From: Isoptericola chiayiensis
Lineage (GTDB): Bacteria > Actinomycetota > Actinomycetes > Actinomycetales > Cellulomonadaceae
Direction of reading: 5' to 3'
Length of the DNA stretch: 64,000 nt
Assembly: GCF_013149805.1 (NCBI RefSeq)
Contig: NZ_JABEZT010000003.1
Span: 248,001-312,000, forward strand
Of the stretch, positions 34,356 to 42,770 are shown one piece after another. The stretch's first letter is position 1. The number at the start of each line of letters is the position of its first letter. The position numbers and the translations under genes are program-made. A model generated the notes under the pieces. That model was given only the letters and a program-made list of their open reading frames with translations. It did not search any database and was not told where the DNA came from.

Positions 34356-34389
34356 CCGCAGGGGCGATCCGGACCGAGGTGCCAGGTGT

Positions 34390-34722
34390 CTACGTGTACC
34401 GGCCGATCAGTCGAGCCACGATGTCGCGGACGGCGTCGAGGTCGTCGCGGGTGGCGGCCCCGAGTCGACCGGTCACCCGCTGGCGGACGTCGATGGTGCG
34501 GACCTGCTGACAGAGCGCGACGCTGATCTGCTCGGGGTCCTCGGTCCGGAGCCGGTGCGACGTCGGGTAGCCCTTGTCCCGGCTGGTCAACGGGACGACG
34601 ATCGCGAATGTGTGGTTGGTCGGCGTCTCGGAGATGACGAGCACCGGTCGGTGCCCTCGTTGCTCGTGACCCTTCGTCGGCGAGAGGTCGACCCAGAGGA
34701 TGTCGCCGGCAGCGACCTTCAT
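34390..34722 (-). CDS. MazF/PemK-type endoribonuclease toxin
   Basis: 110-residue protein with the MazF signature GDILWVDLSPTKGHEQRGHRPVLVI (core GHEQRGHRP) and the C-terminal strand QQVRTIDVRQR. MazF toxins cleave mRNA at short sequences. The start ATG overlaps the antitoxin stop by 4 bp (ATGA), the usual antitoxin-first arrangement. Confidence 0.9.
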   Translation of the reverse strand: MKVAAGDILWVDLSPTKGHEQRGHRPVLVISETPTNHTFAIVVPLTSRDKGYPTSHRLRTEDPEQISVALCQQVRTIDVRQRVTGRLGAATRDDLDAVRDIVARLIGRYT

Positions 34723-34946
34723 CCGGTCGGTCCGGAGGTGAGGTCGGCGTCGAGCCAGTCGGTCGCCTCGTCGAGGTCCTCGTCGTCGTACCGCTCGGCG
34801 GCGACCGCCCGGAGGAACTCGGCCTGCTCGAGCTCACGCAGGGCGCGCGCGATGTACTCGGCCTGCGTCTCCCGATGGCGCTGTGCGCCGTCACGGATTT
34901 TGTCGCGCAGCTCGGTCGAGACGCGGAGGGAAGTCATCGAGGTCAT
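34719..34946 (-). CDS. Antitoxin, ribbon-helix-helix type, partner of MazF
   Basis: 75-residue protein: a short N-terminal ribbon-helix-helix (SLRVSTELRDKIRDGAQ) and an acidic C-terminal tail (YDDEDLDEATDWLDADL) that would bind the toxin. The start is ATG 34946 or 34937. The upstream A/T-rich gap contains TACATACATT and CATACT close to the ATG, possibly an autoregulated leaderless promoter. Confidence 0.82.
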   Translation of the reverse strand: MTSMTSLRVSTELRDKIRDGAQRHRETQAEYIARALRELEQAEFLRAVAAERYDDEDLDEATDWLDADLTSGPTG

Positions 34947-35013
34947 GCATCGAGTATGAAGGAATGTATGTAGACGGACAAGGGTCGTCGGCGCCACCCA
35001 CCACGGCGCGCGC

Positions 35014-35439
35014 CTACTCGCCGATCATCAGCTCGTCGGAGACGACCGCCGGTCCCTCGGTGACGGTCAGCTCGAAGATGACCCGTGCCCCCTCGGGGAG
35101 GTCGGGTGGCAGGGCGACCTGCATGTCGAGGGTGCCGTCGTCGGCCGCCGTCAGCGTGCCGTCGATCGCCGGCCCGGGCTCGACCGGCTCGCCGTCCACG
35201 ACCAGCCTCGCGGCGGTGATCTCGAAGGGCTCCTCGGTGTCCCCGGACCCGTCCTCACAGCCGGTGTGCAGGCCCTCGCCGTGCAGGGCGACGGCGTCGC
35301 CCGCGGCGGCGGTGTCCGCGTCCCACGTCAGCCGAGGAGCGGCGCACGCGGCGGAGCTGTCGTCGTCGGGTGCGGCGCACCCGGTGGCGACCAGGGCGAA
35401 CAGGGCGGCGGCGGTCAGGGCTCTGCGTCGTCGCGGCAT
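35014..35439 (-). CDS. Hypothetical lipoprotein
   Basis: 141-residue exported protein with a short Arg-rich n-region, a hydrophobic segment and lipobox LVATGCAAP. The mature part is acidic with a possible disulfide pair (CAAPRLTW; HTGCEDG) and a predicted all-beta fold. The C-terminal half, DGTLDMQVALPPDLPEGARV, resembles bacterial Ig-like strands. No family is recognised. It is 17 bp downstream of the nucleotidyltransferase gene. Confidence 0.7.
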   Translation of the reverse strand: MPRRRRALTAAALFALVATGCAAPDDDSSAACAAPRLTWDADTAAAGDAVALHGEGLHTGCEDGSGDTEEPFEITAARLVVDGEPVEPGPAIDGTLTAADDGTLDMQVALPPDLPEGARVIFELTVTEGPAVVSDELMIGE

Positions 35440-35456
35440 GTCCCGACCGTAGAGCC

Positions 35457-36158
35457 TCAGGCCACCATGGCGCGCGCCAGCTCGGCACATGTCGCCGTCA
35501 CGTCGTCCCACTTCCACCACCGCTTCGCCAAGCCCTTGTAGCGGGGGAGCTCGGGGATGACGGCGGCGTCCTTCGGCTCCGGAGCGGCGAGCTGAGCGGC
35601 GACCTGGGTGGCGACGGGGGACTCGTCGTGCAGCAGGTCGGCGTAGTAGTCGTCGATCCCGATCAGCACGCGGGCGGCGTGATCGGTTCCAGCCGCCGCG
35701 GCGAGCGCCGCGACGTCGAGGTAGTCGCGCACCTGGTTCCGCTTGACGACGAGAAAGGCCTTGATGCGCAGGATCTCGTCGAAGGTCGGAACGGTCAGGG
35801 TGCGACCCGAAGGTAGCCGGACCTGCTCGGTCTCGAGCGGCCGGGTGCGGATGAGCTGGCGTAGTCCGGACTCGATGCCGCCGAGCTCGCCGAGGATGAT
35901 CTTTCCCGGACGGACCCGGTTGGTCAGCCACTCACCCTCCCGTTCGAGAGCGTCGAGGATGGTGTCGAAGCGGTCGCGCAGGTCGACGAGCACATGGTCG
36001 TGGTCGACGGAGAGTCGGTGCCGGGCGTGCAGCGCCGCGGCGGTGCCACCGACGAGGACGGCGTCGGGGACGATCTCCTGCAGTCTCGCGGCCGATTCCA
36101 CGAGCTCTTCGAGGGTCGGGACGTCGTGCGGGCCTGCGGTGTCCCCGTCAGAAGGCAT
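35457..36158 (-). CDS. AbiEii/AbiGii-type nucleotidyltransferase (putative toxin)
   Basis: 233-residue protein with a minimal nucleotidyltransferase signature: GGTAAALHARHRLSVDHDHV, i.e. the GG motif followed by D-x-D metal ligands (residues ~37-56), and a second conserved region LRIKAFLVVKRNQVRDYLDV. In AbiE systems such proteins act as phage-defence toxins by modifying tRNA. The ATG is inside a 15-bp palindrome shared with the divergent HTH gene, and TACGAT lies 6 nt upstream, so the transcript may be leaderless. Confidence 0.72.
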   Translation of the reverse strand: MPSDGDTAGPHDVPTLEELVESAARLQEIVPDAVLVGGTAAALHARHRLSVDHDHVLVDLRDRFDTILDALEREGEWLTNRVRPGKIILGELGGIESGLRQLIRTRPLETEQVRLPSGRTLTVPTFDEILRIKAFLVVKRNQVRDYLDVAALAAAAGTDHAARVLIGIDDYYADLLHDESPVATQVAAQLAAPEPKDAAVIPELPRYKGLAKRWWKWDDVTATCAELARAMVA

Positions 36159-36171
36159 ACGATGATCGTAT
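36157..36171. promoter_or_regulatory. Divergent operator ATACGAT-G-ATCGTAT
   Basis: A perfect 7+7 bp palindrome in the 29-bp gap between the divergent nucleotidyltransferase and HTH genes; it covers the ATG of the first and lies just upstream of AAGGAGG of the second. The HTH protein is the obvious binder, giving joint autoregulation. Confidence 0.7.
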
Positions 36172-36187
36172 CTGATAAGGAGGTTCG

Positions 36188-36658
36188 ATGCTCCGGTTCC
36201 GCAACATCGACGCCAGCCCGGAGGACCCGGTGTCGACCTGGGGGGTCGAGGGCCTGGCCACCGCCCTGGAGCGCGGGTACCTGCCGCACTGGCAACGCAT
36301 CGCGCGAGCGGTCCGCGCGGAACCGCACGGCACCGTCGCCCGTCAGCTCGAGACGGCGCTCGCCGTCGTCGAGCCGAACGGGGCCACCGCTCTGCTGTCG
36401 GACGTGCTCGTGCAGGCCCGGGAGAGCGACCGAGCGGCCGTCGCCCGGGGGCTTCGCGAGAACCTCCGCCGTTCCGGGCTCACGGCCCAGGACCTCGCGG
36501 CGGCCGTCGGCACGTCGCCGTCCCGGCTGTCGACGTATCTCACCGGCCGTGTCGTGCCCTCGGCCGCCATCGCGCGGCGCATCGAGCGGGTCGCCGAGGA
36601 ACACGCGAGTCGTGGCCGGATCCACCCTGGTGGCGCACTCGGGAGCCCCGCCGCCTGA
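36188..36658 (+). CDS. HTH protein, putative antitoxin/regulator of the AbiEii-like gene
   Basis: 156-residue protein. The C-terminal ~65 residues form a Cro/C1-type HTH: GLRENLRRSGLTAQDLAAAV then GTSPSRLSTYLTGRVVPS. The N-terminal ~85 residues are helical and unassigned (DPVSTWGVEGLATALERGYL). AAGGAGG lies 4 nt before the ATG. Divergent from an AbiEii-like nucleotidyltransferase with one operator between, it may neutralise or repress it. The canonical AbiE order is a co-directional pair, so this arrangement is unusual. Confidence 0.75.
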   Translation: MLRFRNIDASPEDPVSTWGVEGLATALERGYLPHWQRIARAVRAEPHGTVARQLETALAVVEPNGATALLSDVLVQARESDRAAVARGLRENLRRSGLTAQDLAAAVGTSPSRLSTYLTGRVVPSAAIARRIERVAEEHASRGRIHPGGALGSPAA

Positions 36659-36674
36659 CCGGCCCGCGCTCCGC

Positions 36675-38492
36675 CTACCGCGCCTCGTCCGGCTCCGCCG
36701 CCTCCAGCGCCTCGATCGCGGCGATCAGCGTGGCGGCGTCGTGCGGCCCCTGGTGGCGGACCCCGTCGAGGAAGAACGTCGGCGTGCCCTGGGCACCGCT
36801 GGCCCGGGCGCTCTCGGCGTGGTCGGCGACGCGGGCGTGCAGGGCGTCGTCGGCGAGGTCGGCCTCGAACTGCTCGGCGTCGAGACCGAGCGACGCGGCG
36901 TACGCCCGCAGGTCCTCGGCCTCGAGCGCCGTCTGGTTCTCGAACAGCACGTCGTGCATCTCCCAGAACCGGCCCTGCCGGGCGGCGGCCTCCGCGGCGA
37001 CGGCGGCGAGGCGGGCGTGCGGGTGCACGTCGTCGAGCGGCAGGTGACGGACGACGTAGCGCACCCGGCCGTCGAGCTCGGCCTGCAACTCTCGCCACAT
37101 CCCGGTGGCCCGCATGCAGAAGGGGCACTCGAAGTCGAGGTACTCCACGATGGTGTGCGGGGCCTCCGGGTCGCCGCGCAGGTGGTCATGCCGGGTGTCG
37201 ACGGGCGGGTCCAGCGCCATGGGCAGGTCGGCGCTCTCCTCGCCCCAGCGCACGCGGGCCAGGCGGAAGAGGGCCCACGCCACCAGGGAGGCGAGGACGA
37301 GCGACAGCAGCACGCCGACGGTCGCGGCCTGCACCTGTGCCTCGTCGTCGAAGGCAAGGTCGATCACCAGCAGCGACACCGTGAACCCGATGCCGCACAG
37401 CGCGGCGCCGCCGAGCACGCTGCCGGGCCCCACGCCGTCGGGCAGCGTGCCGAGCCCGGCCCTGACGGCCGCCCACGTGCCGAGGCTGATGCCCACGAGC
37501 TTGCCGAGCACGAGACCGGCGACCACGCCCCAGGTGATCGAGGAGCCCAGCGCCTCGCCGAGCGCCCCGCCGCGCAGGTCGATCCCGGCGTTGGCGAGCG
37601 CGAACAGGGGCACCACGACGACGTTGACGGGGGTGTTGAGCACCTCGTGCAGGCGCTGGTTGACGGAGATGGACCGCGACAGCCCCAGGTGCACCTCGCG
37701 GGCGACGCCGGCGCTGGGGGACTGCCAGTAGGCCCGGTACAGGTCCTTGGTGCGCACGACGTCGGACCGCTGCGTCAGCGCGGCGGGCACCAGGAGGCCG
37801 GCGAGCATCCCGGCGATGGACGGGTGGATGCCCGCCTGCACCGTGGCGCCCCAGAGCACCACCACGACCAGCAGGTAGGGGGTGCTGCGCCACTCCCGCA
37901 TGCGCCCGAGCAGCCAGAGGGCGGCCAGGCACGCGCCGGCCACCAGCAGCGGGGTGATCCGGACGTCCTCGGAGTAGACGACGCCGATGATGGTGACGGC
38001 CAGGAAGTCGTCCACGACGGACAGGGTCAGCAGGAACACCTTGAGCTGGTTGGACATCGCGGGCCCCACCAGCGCCAGGACGCCCAGCAGGAACGCCGTG
38101 TCGGTGCCGACGACGGCGCCCCAGCCGTGGGGTGCGGTGCCCCCGGCGATCGCGAGGTAGATCAGGGCGGGGACCACGACCCCGGCGGTGCCGGCGACGA
38201 GCGGGACGAGCCGTTGGCTGCGTCGTCGCAGCGAGCCGATGGTGAGCTCCTGGCGCACCTCCAGGCCGACCACGAAGAAGAACACCACCATCAGCCCGTC
38301 GTTGACCCAGTGGTGCAGGTCCATGTCGAACGCGAGGTCCCCGATGTCGACGTTGATCGGGATCTCCCAGAGGTGGGTGTACGCCTCGGAGAAGGGCGAG
38401 TTGGCCCACAGCAGCGCGAACAGCGTGACCGACAGCAGCAGGACGGCGGCACCGGAGTCGGTGCGCAGGCGCCGGGCGAGGTTCAGGGCCAT
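36675..38492 (-). CDS. nhaA: Na+/H+ antiporter NhaA fused to a DsbA-like thioredoxin domain
   Basis: 605-residue fusion. Residues ~1-400 are NhaA with ~11-12 membrane spans, including GTDTAFLLGVLALVG and LSVVDDFLAVTIIG with the paired Asp of the ion site, and HPSIAGMLAGLLVP. Residues ~420-600 are a DsbA-type thioredoxin domain with redox motif CPFC (FECPFCMRA) and the cis-Pro region GTPTFFLDG. GAAGGAG precedes the ATG. Such fusions are known in Actinobacteria; the thioredoxin part should face the cytoplasm or outside depending on the last helix, so its role (redox gating or separate oxidase) is unclear. Confidence 0.9.
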   Translation of the reverse strand: MALNLARRLRTDSGAAVLLLSVTLFALLWANSPFSEAYTHLWEIPINVDIGDLAFDMDLHHWVNDGLMVVFFFVVGLEVRQELTIGSLRRRSQRLVPLVAGTAGVVVPALIYLAIAGGTAPHGWGAVVGTDTAFLLGVLALVGPAMSNQLKVFLLTLSVVDDFLAVTIIGVVYSEDVRITPLLVAGACLAALWLLGRMREWRSTPYLLVVVVLWGATVQAGIHPSIAGMLAGLLVPAALTQRSDVVRTKDLYRAYWQSPSAGVAREVHLGLSRSISVNQRLHEVLNTPVNVVVVPLFALANAGIDLRGGALGEALGSSITWGVVAGLVLGKLVGISLGTWAAVRAGLGTLPDGVGPGSVLGGAALCGIGFTVSLLVIDLAFDDEAQVQAATVGVLLSLVLASLVAWALFRLARVRWGEESADLPMALDPPVDTRHDHLRGDPEAPHTIVEYLDFECPFCMRATGMWRELQAELDGRVRYVVRHLPLDDVHPHARLAAVAAEAAARQGRFWEMHDVLFENQTALEAEDLRAYAASLGLDAEQFEADLADDALHARVADHAESARASGAQGTPTFFLDGVRHQGPHDAATLIAAIEALEAAEPDEAR

Positions 38493-38583
38493 GCGGTCTC
38501 CTTCAGGAGGGCTGTCGGGAGCGTACGACGGCGGTCCCCCGGCGGCACCTGCGCGGCGCGGTCGCCCCTGGACGGGAGAGGTG

Positions 38584-39357
38584 TCAGCCGAGGGGTCGCA
38601 CCACGAGCGACTGCGCCAGGCGGCCGAACGGGCCGTCGGCGTCGTGCAGCACCGTCGAGGTGACGCCCGCGCCGGCGGGGCCGAACGTGACGGTGGTGTC
38701 CAGGCCGAGCCACCCGCCAGCCGGCGCGCGGAACAGGTGCGTCGTCAGGTCCAGGTTGGGGAACGCGACCCGGCGCGGGTCGGCGCGCACGCTCATCCCG
38801 TTGGCGAGGTCCAGCAGGCCCGCCGTGCTCGCGAGCGGCGCGACGTCCTCGTCCTCGACGAGCGGGTGGTCGGTGCGCACCCAGACCGTGCCCCGGCCCG
38901 GTTCCGCGAGGGTGCGCCGCACGTCGATCGAGGCGACGAACCCGCCCGGCCAGTCCGTCGTCGGGTCCCAGGCGGGCGTCTCGTCCGGGCCGGGGATCGA
39001 CGGCGGATCACCGCCTGCGAGCGCCGCCGTGTCCCCGGCCGCCGCGAGCCAGGCCCGCAGCGTGGCGACGGTCCGCCCCGCGCAGGTGACCGCGGCCTCG
39101 ACCAGCTCGACGCCGCGACCCGGACGGATCACGTGCACGGAGGTGTCCATCGGGGCCAGTGGGTAGGGGCCCCAGACGTCGAAGGTGAGCCGGACGGGGG
39201 TCAGCTCGTCGCGCCCGCGAGCGACCCGGTCGGTCTCCACCAGGTGGGTGAGCAGGCCGAACGTGGGGGCCACGTGCTGCTCGTCGGTGCGCCACGCCCC
39301 GCCGGTGTGCTCGGTGGGGTCGAAGGTCGAGGCGCCGGTGCGTCGGAAGTAGGCCAT
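38584..39357 (-). CDS. Thioesterase family protein (double hot-dog)
   Basis: 257-residue protein of the acyl-CoA thioesterase (4HBT_3/TesB-like) group. Pattern: GGAWRTDEQHVAPTFGLLTH (~18-38), LTFDVWGPYPLAPM, LVEAAVTCAGRTVATLRAWL, then a second hot-dog half with LDLANGMSVRADPRRVAFPN and TTHLFRAPAGGW. It probably hydrolyses acyl-CoA or another thioester. Start ATG at 39357 gives MAYFRRTG. It may be co-transcribed with the alcohol dehydrogenase upstream (37-bp gap). Confidence 0.78.
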   Translation of the reverse strand: MAYFRRTGASTFDPTEHTGGAWRTDEQHVAPTFGLLTHLVETDRVARGRDELTPVRLTFDVWGPYPLAPMDTSVHVIRPGRGVELVEAAVTCAGRTVATLRAWLAAAGDTAALAGGDPPSIPGPDETPAWDPTTDWPGGFVASIDVRRTLAEPGRGTVWVRTDHPLVEDEDVAPLASTAGLLDLANGMSVRADPRRVAFPNLDLTTHLFRAPAGGWLGLDTTVTFGPAGAGVTSTVLHDADGPFGRLAQSLVVRPLG

Positions 39358-39394
39358 GGCGGCCATCCTGGCAGCACCGGCGCCTCGGGTGGCG

Positions 39395-40417
39395 TCACGG
39401 ACGCACGAGCACCTTGAGTGCCTCGCGGGAGTCCATGAGGCGGTAGCCCTCGGGGGCGTCGTCCAGGGAGACCTCGCGGTCGAAGACCTGGCCGGGGTCG
39501 ATGGTGCCGTCCAGCACCTGGCCGATCGCGGCTTCCAGGTAGGCGCGCACCGGTGCCGGTCCGCCGTTCAGGGTCACGTTCTTGCCGAACAGCGACCGGA
39601 AGCCGACGGGGGCCTTCTCGTACTGGGGGACGCCGACGCGGGAGATGACCCCGCCGGCGCGCACGACGCCGTAGGACTGCTCGTAGGCGGGCATGTGGCC
39701 CACGGCCTCCAGCACGACGTGGGACCCCTCGCCGCCGGTGAGCTCCAGGACCTTGGCGACGCCCTCCTCGCCGCGCTCCGCGACGACGTCGGTGGCGCCC
39801 CACTGCCGACCGAGGTCGGTACGGTCCTGGTGGCGGCCCATGAGGATGATCGTGCCCGCGCCCATCTGCTGCGCGGCGAGGACCGCCGAGAGCCCGACGG
39901 CGCCGTCGCCGATCACCGTGACGGTCTGGCCCGGCTGCACGCCGGCCATGGAGGCCGCGTGGTAGCCCGTCAGGTAGACGTCGGACAGGGTCAGCAGGCT
40001 CGGCAGGAGCGACTCGTCGGTGTCCGCCGGGAACGACACCAGGGTGCCGGACGCCTGCGGGACGCGGAGCTTTTCCGCCTGCGCACCGGAGAAGAAGCCG
40101 CCGTGCGCGCAGGCGGTCTGGAAGCCGTCGCGGCAGATCGCGCACGTGTTGTCCGCGTAGGCGAACGGGACGATCACGTGGTCGCCGACGGCGACGCCCG
40201 TGACGTCGTCGCCGATCTCCTCGACGACGCCGATGGCCTCGTGGCCCATCGGGGTGCCGTCCTCGGAGGCCGGCATCGAGTGGTACGGGTGCAGGTCGGA
40301 GCCGCACACGCAGGCCAGGGTGACGCGGATGATCGCGTCGGTGGGCTCGACGATGGTCGGGTCGGGGATCTCCTCGACCCGGACGTCGCCGGCGCCGTAC
40401 ATCACAGTTGCTCGCAT
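39395..40417 (-). CDS. Zinc-dependent alcohol dehydrogenase
   Basis: 340-residue MDR dehydrogenase. Catalytic zinc ligands: Cys in CVCGSDLHPYH (~38) and GHEAIGVVEEIG (~58). The structural zinc loop is partly kept (NTCAICRDGFQTAC). NAD(P) motif is VIGDGAVGLSAVLAAQQ. The conserved start MRATVMYGAGDVRVEEIPDP is typical of glutathione-independent formaldehyde/threonine dehydrogenase-like members. It converges on nothing; 276 bp upstream separates it from a DUF2255 gene. Substrate unknown. Confidence 0.88.
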   Translation of the reverse strand: MRATVMYGAGDVRVEEIPDPTIVEPTDAIIRVTLACVCGSDLHPYHSMPASEDGTPMGHEAIGVVEEIGDDVTGVAVGDHVIVPFAYADNTCAICRDGFQTACAHGGFFSGAQAEKLRVPQASGTLVSFPADTDESLLPSLLTLSDVYLTGYHAASMAGVQPGQTVTVIGDGAVGLSAVLAAQQMGAGTIILMGRHQDRTDLGRQWGATDVVAERGEEGVAKVLELTGGEGSHVVLEAVGHMPAYEQSYGVVRAGGVISRVGVPQYEKAPVGFRSLFGKNVTLNGGPAPVRAYLEAAIGQVLDGTIDPGQVFDREVSLDDAPEGYRLMDSREALKVLVRP

Positions 40418-40693
40418 GGTCTCGCTCTCGTGGTCGGTGGCCGGTGTGGTGGGTCGCCCGGCCGACGTGCTCCTGCTATCCGAACACGTCGGCACGCGTC
40501 GCGGGAGCCGGGAGGGGTGCCCTGTCAGTACCCCGACGAGCCGTGCCTGGCCGGCGTTCCGTCGGCGCGATGGACTGAGATCACGTCTCCCGTCGAGAGC
40601 CCGCGGGACGGGGCGCCGGGAATACCTCCTGCTCGGGGCGGTTGCACTCGACGGCCGCCCGAGCCGACCGCCCGTCCGACCCGAGGAGTTCCG
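40418..40693. other. 276-bp gap without recognised elements
   Basis: Divergent gap between the alcohol dehydrogenase and DUF2255 genes. It contains only G/C-rich sequence, no clear -35/-10 pair and no inverted repeat I trust. Confidence 0.5.
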
Positions 40694-41155
40694 ATGACCA
40701 CCACCGCCACGGAGAAGGACCTCGGTCGGCTCCCGCTCGCCGGCACCGCCCGTCTGGTCGGGCCGGGTGCCTCGGTCGGCGCGTGGCTCGTCCGGTTCGA
40801 CGGCGCGCTGTACGCACGGTCCGCCGCGCCGCGTTCCGCCGTCGTCGACCGACGCGGCCGCGGGCGCATGCGGATGGACGGGCAGGACCACGCCGTCGTC
40901 CTGAGCGAGGTGGCACCCGAGATGCACGAGCTCCTCGACGACGCCTACCGCGCCCGGTACGGCCGGTGCCGTCCGGAGCAGGTGGACGCCATGGTGTCCG
41001 ACGACGCCGCGGCCGCCACGTTCCTGGTCCGGTCCCGGTCGCTGAGCTGGGGCGAGCGCGCGGCGGACGCGGTCGCGGCGTGGCGCGAACGATTCTCCGC
41101 CCCCGCGGCGTCGACCGGTCGGGGCGACGCGCCCTGCCCGTGCCCCGGCTCCTGA
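40694..41155 (+). CDS. DUF2255 family protein
   Basis: 153-residue protein resembling DUF2255: WLVRFDGALYARSAAPRS, a basic stretch (RRGRGRMRMDGQDHAVVLSE), then DDAYRARYGRCRPEQVDAMV. The C-terminus is Cys-rich (DAPCPCPGS). The fold is a small beta-barrel in known relatives. AGGAG is 5-6 nt upstream. No function known. Confidence 0.7.
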   Translation: MTTTATEKDLGRLPLAGTARLVGPGASVGAWLVRFDGALYARSAAPRSAVVDRRGRGRMRMDGQDHAVVLSEVAPEMHELLDDAYRARYGRCRPEQVDAMVSDDAAAATFLVRSRSLSWGERAADAVAAWRERFSAPAASTGRGDAPCPCPGS

Positions 41156-41168
41156 CCGGAAGCGGTAC

Positions 41169-42299
41169 TCAGCCCCGCGTCAGGTCGAGGCGCAGGATCC
41201 GGTCGTCGTCCGGCCCCGGCGTCCCGCGCCCGTCGGTGTTGTTGGTGACGATCCACAGCTCGCCGTCCGGCGTAACGACGGCGTCGCGCAGCCGGCCCTC
41301 GTCCTCGACGACGACGGCGGAGGTCGACGGCGCCTCGACGGGCACCGCCCGCAGCACCTCGCCGCCCAGGTTCGCCACGAACAGCGTGCCGTCCACGTGC
41401 GCCATCCCCGACGGGCTCGCCTCGCCGGGCCGCCACTGCTGGACCGGGTCGACGAACCCCTCGGCTCCCGCGATCCCCTCGACCTCCGGCCAGCCGTAGT
41501 TCGCGCCCGGCTCCACGACGTTCAGCTCGTCCCACGTGTTCTGCCCGAACTCCGTCACGAACAGCGTGCCGTCGTCCGTCCACGCCAGCCCCTGGACGTT
41601 GCGGTGGCCCAGGCTGTACACCAGCGAGCCCGGGAACGGGTTGTCGTCCGGGGCCTCGCCGTCGGGCGTCATCCGCAGGATCTTGCCCGCCAGGGACTCC
41701 GGGTCCTGCGACCGCGACGGGTCGCCCGCGTCCCCCGTGGTGGCCCACACCATCCCGTCCGGACCGAGCGCGAGGCGACCACCGTCGTGGTTGCTCGCCG
41801 CCGGGATCCCCTCGACCAGGGTGGCCGGGTCGCCGAGAGCGAAGGAGCCCGGGGAGCCCTCCAGGTCGTAGCGCTCGATCCGGTTGCCGTCCGCGCCGGT
41901 CGAGTACACGAACAGCCGCCCGGCGTCGTCCGCCGCCAGCCCGAGCAGCCCGGCCTCACCGCCGGTGACGACCCCCTCGACCACGCCCACCTCACGCACG
42001 GTCCCGTCGTCGGCCAGCTCGAGGACGCGGGCCGAGTCGCGCTCGCTGACCAGCGGGACCTCGCCGACGAACGTCACCGACCACGGGGCGGCCAGGCCCG
42101 AGGCGACGACGGAACGCCCGCCCGTCGGGGAGGCGGGCAGGGCGCTCGCGGAGTTCTCGTCGGCGCCGCCGTCGGGGCCGTCCGCACCGCCGCCCGGACC
42201 GCCCGACGCGGTGCACCCGCCCAGCGCGAGAGCCAGCAGTGCGGCGACCGCCGTCGTCCGGTACCCGCGTCCGCCGGCCGCCCGTCGTGATCTGCGCAT
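41169..42299 (-). CDS. PQQ-type (GSDH) sugar dehydrogenase lipoprotein
   Basis: 376-residue exported protein of the glucose/sorbosone dehydrogenase fold. Signal peptide ends at lipobox LALGGCTAS, then a Gly/Asp-rich linker. The six-bladed propeller has SGLAAPWSVTFVGEVPLVSE, ASNHDGGRLALGPDGMVWATTGD, SLGHRNVQGLAWTDDG and TEFGQNTWDELN, matching PQQ/calcium-binding surface features. Whether it actually binds PQQ is unknown; many Gram-positive relatives are untested. Start ATG 42299 is chosen for the best signal peptide; ribosome-binding site is weak. Confidence 0.85.
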   Translation of the reverse strand: MRRSRRAAGGRGYRTTAVAALLALALGGCTASGGPGGGADGPDGGADENSASALPASPTGGRSVVASGLAAPWSVTFVGEVPLVSERDSARVLELADDGTVREVGVVEGVVTGGEAGLLGLAADDAGRLFVYSTGADGNRIERYDLEGSPGSFALGDPATLVEGIPAASNHDGGRLALGPDGMVWATTGDAGDPSRSQDPESLAGKILRMTPDGEAPDDNPFPGSLVYSLGHRNVQGLAWTDDGTLFVTEFGQNTWDELNVVEPGANYGWPEVEGIAGAEGFVDPVQQWRPGEASPSGMAHVDGTLFVANLGGEVLRAVPVEAPSTSAVVVEDEGRLRDAVVTPDGELWIVTNNTDGRGTPGPDDDRILRLDLTRG

Positions 42300-42442
42300 C
42301 ATCTCGGGGCAACGTCGCACGTCGGCGCCGCGATTCCCGCACGCCGCGTCGGCGCGGTGCTGCGCCGCGCGGAGGCATCGGGCACTATGAGTCTTCGGTC
42401 GCGGAGAAGACGCGACCCACGGAACGTCTTGCGAGGGTGACA

Positions 42443-42757
42443 GTGAAGGATGACAAGAACCACGGCGGGGTCCGGATCGACCCCGACCGTGCCCACTGGA
42501 CCATGTGGGGAGAGGTCGACGCCGCGGTGCAGGCCCGTGACTCGGGCCGGCTGGCGGCCCACCTCCGCGGTCGGGTTGACGAGACCCTGACGGTCGACCT
42601 CGAGCAGGTGACGTTCATCGACTCCGGCGGGCTGCGGCTGCTCTACCACGCCGCCGAGACCACGGCGTCGCCCCCGGTGCTCGTCCGGACCCCGACCAAG
42701 GTCCGCGACCTGCTCCGACTGACCGGCGTGGACACGATGTTCGTCCTCGCGGACTGA
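42443..42757 (+). CDS. STAS-domain anti-sigma factor antagonist (RsbV/SpoIIAA-like)
   Basis: 104-residue STAS protein. The phosphorylatable Ser is in TFIDSGGLRLLYHA near residue 58, the conserved anti-anti-sigma signature. The GTG at 42443 is preferred because GAGGG is 5-6 nt upstream; GTG 42437 is also possible. It lies 13 bp before an ATP-binding anti-sigma-type gene, so the two should form a partner-switching pair, with the convergent SpoIIE-type phosphatase as the probable activator. Confidence 0.88.
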   Translation: MKDDKNHGGVRIDPDRAHWTMWGEVDAAVQARDSGRLAAHLRGRVDETLTVDLEQVTFIDSGGLRLLYHAAETTASPPVLVRTPTKVRDLLRLTGVDTMFVLAD

Positions 42758-42770
42758 AGGAGGCGAGAAC

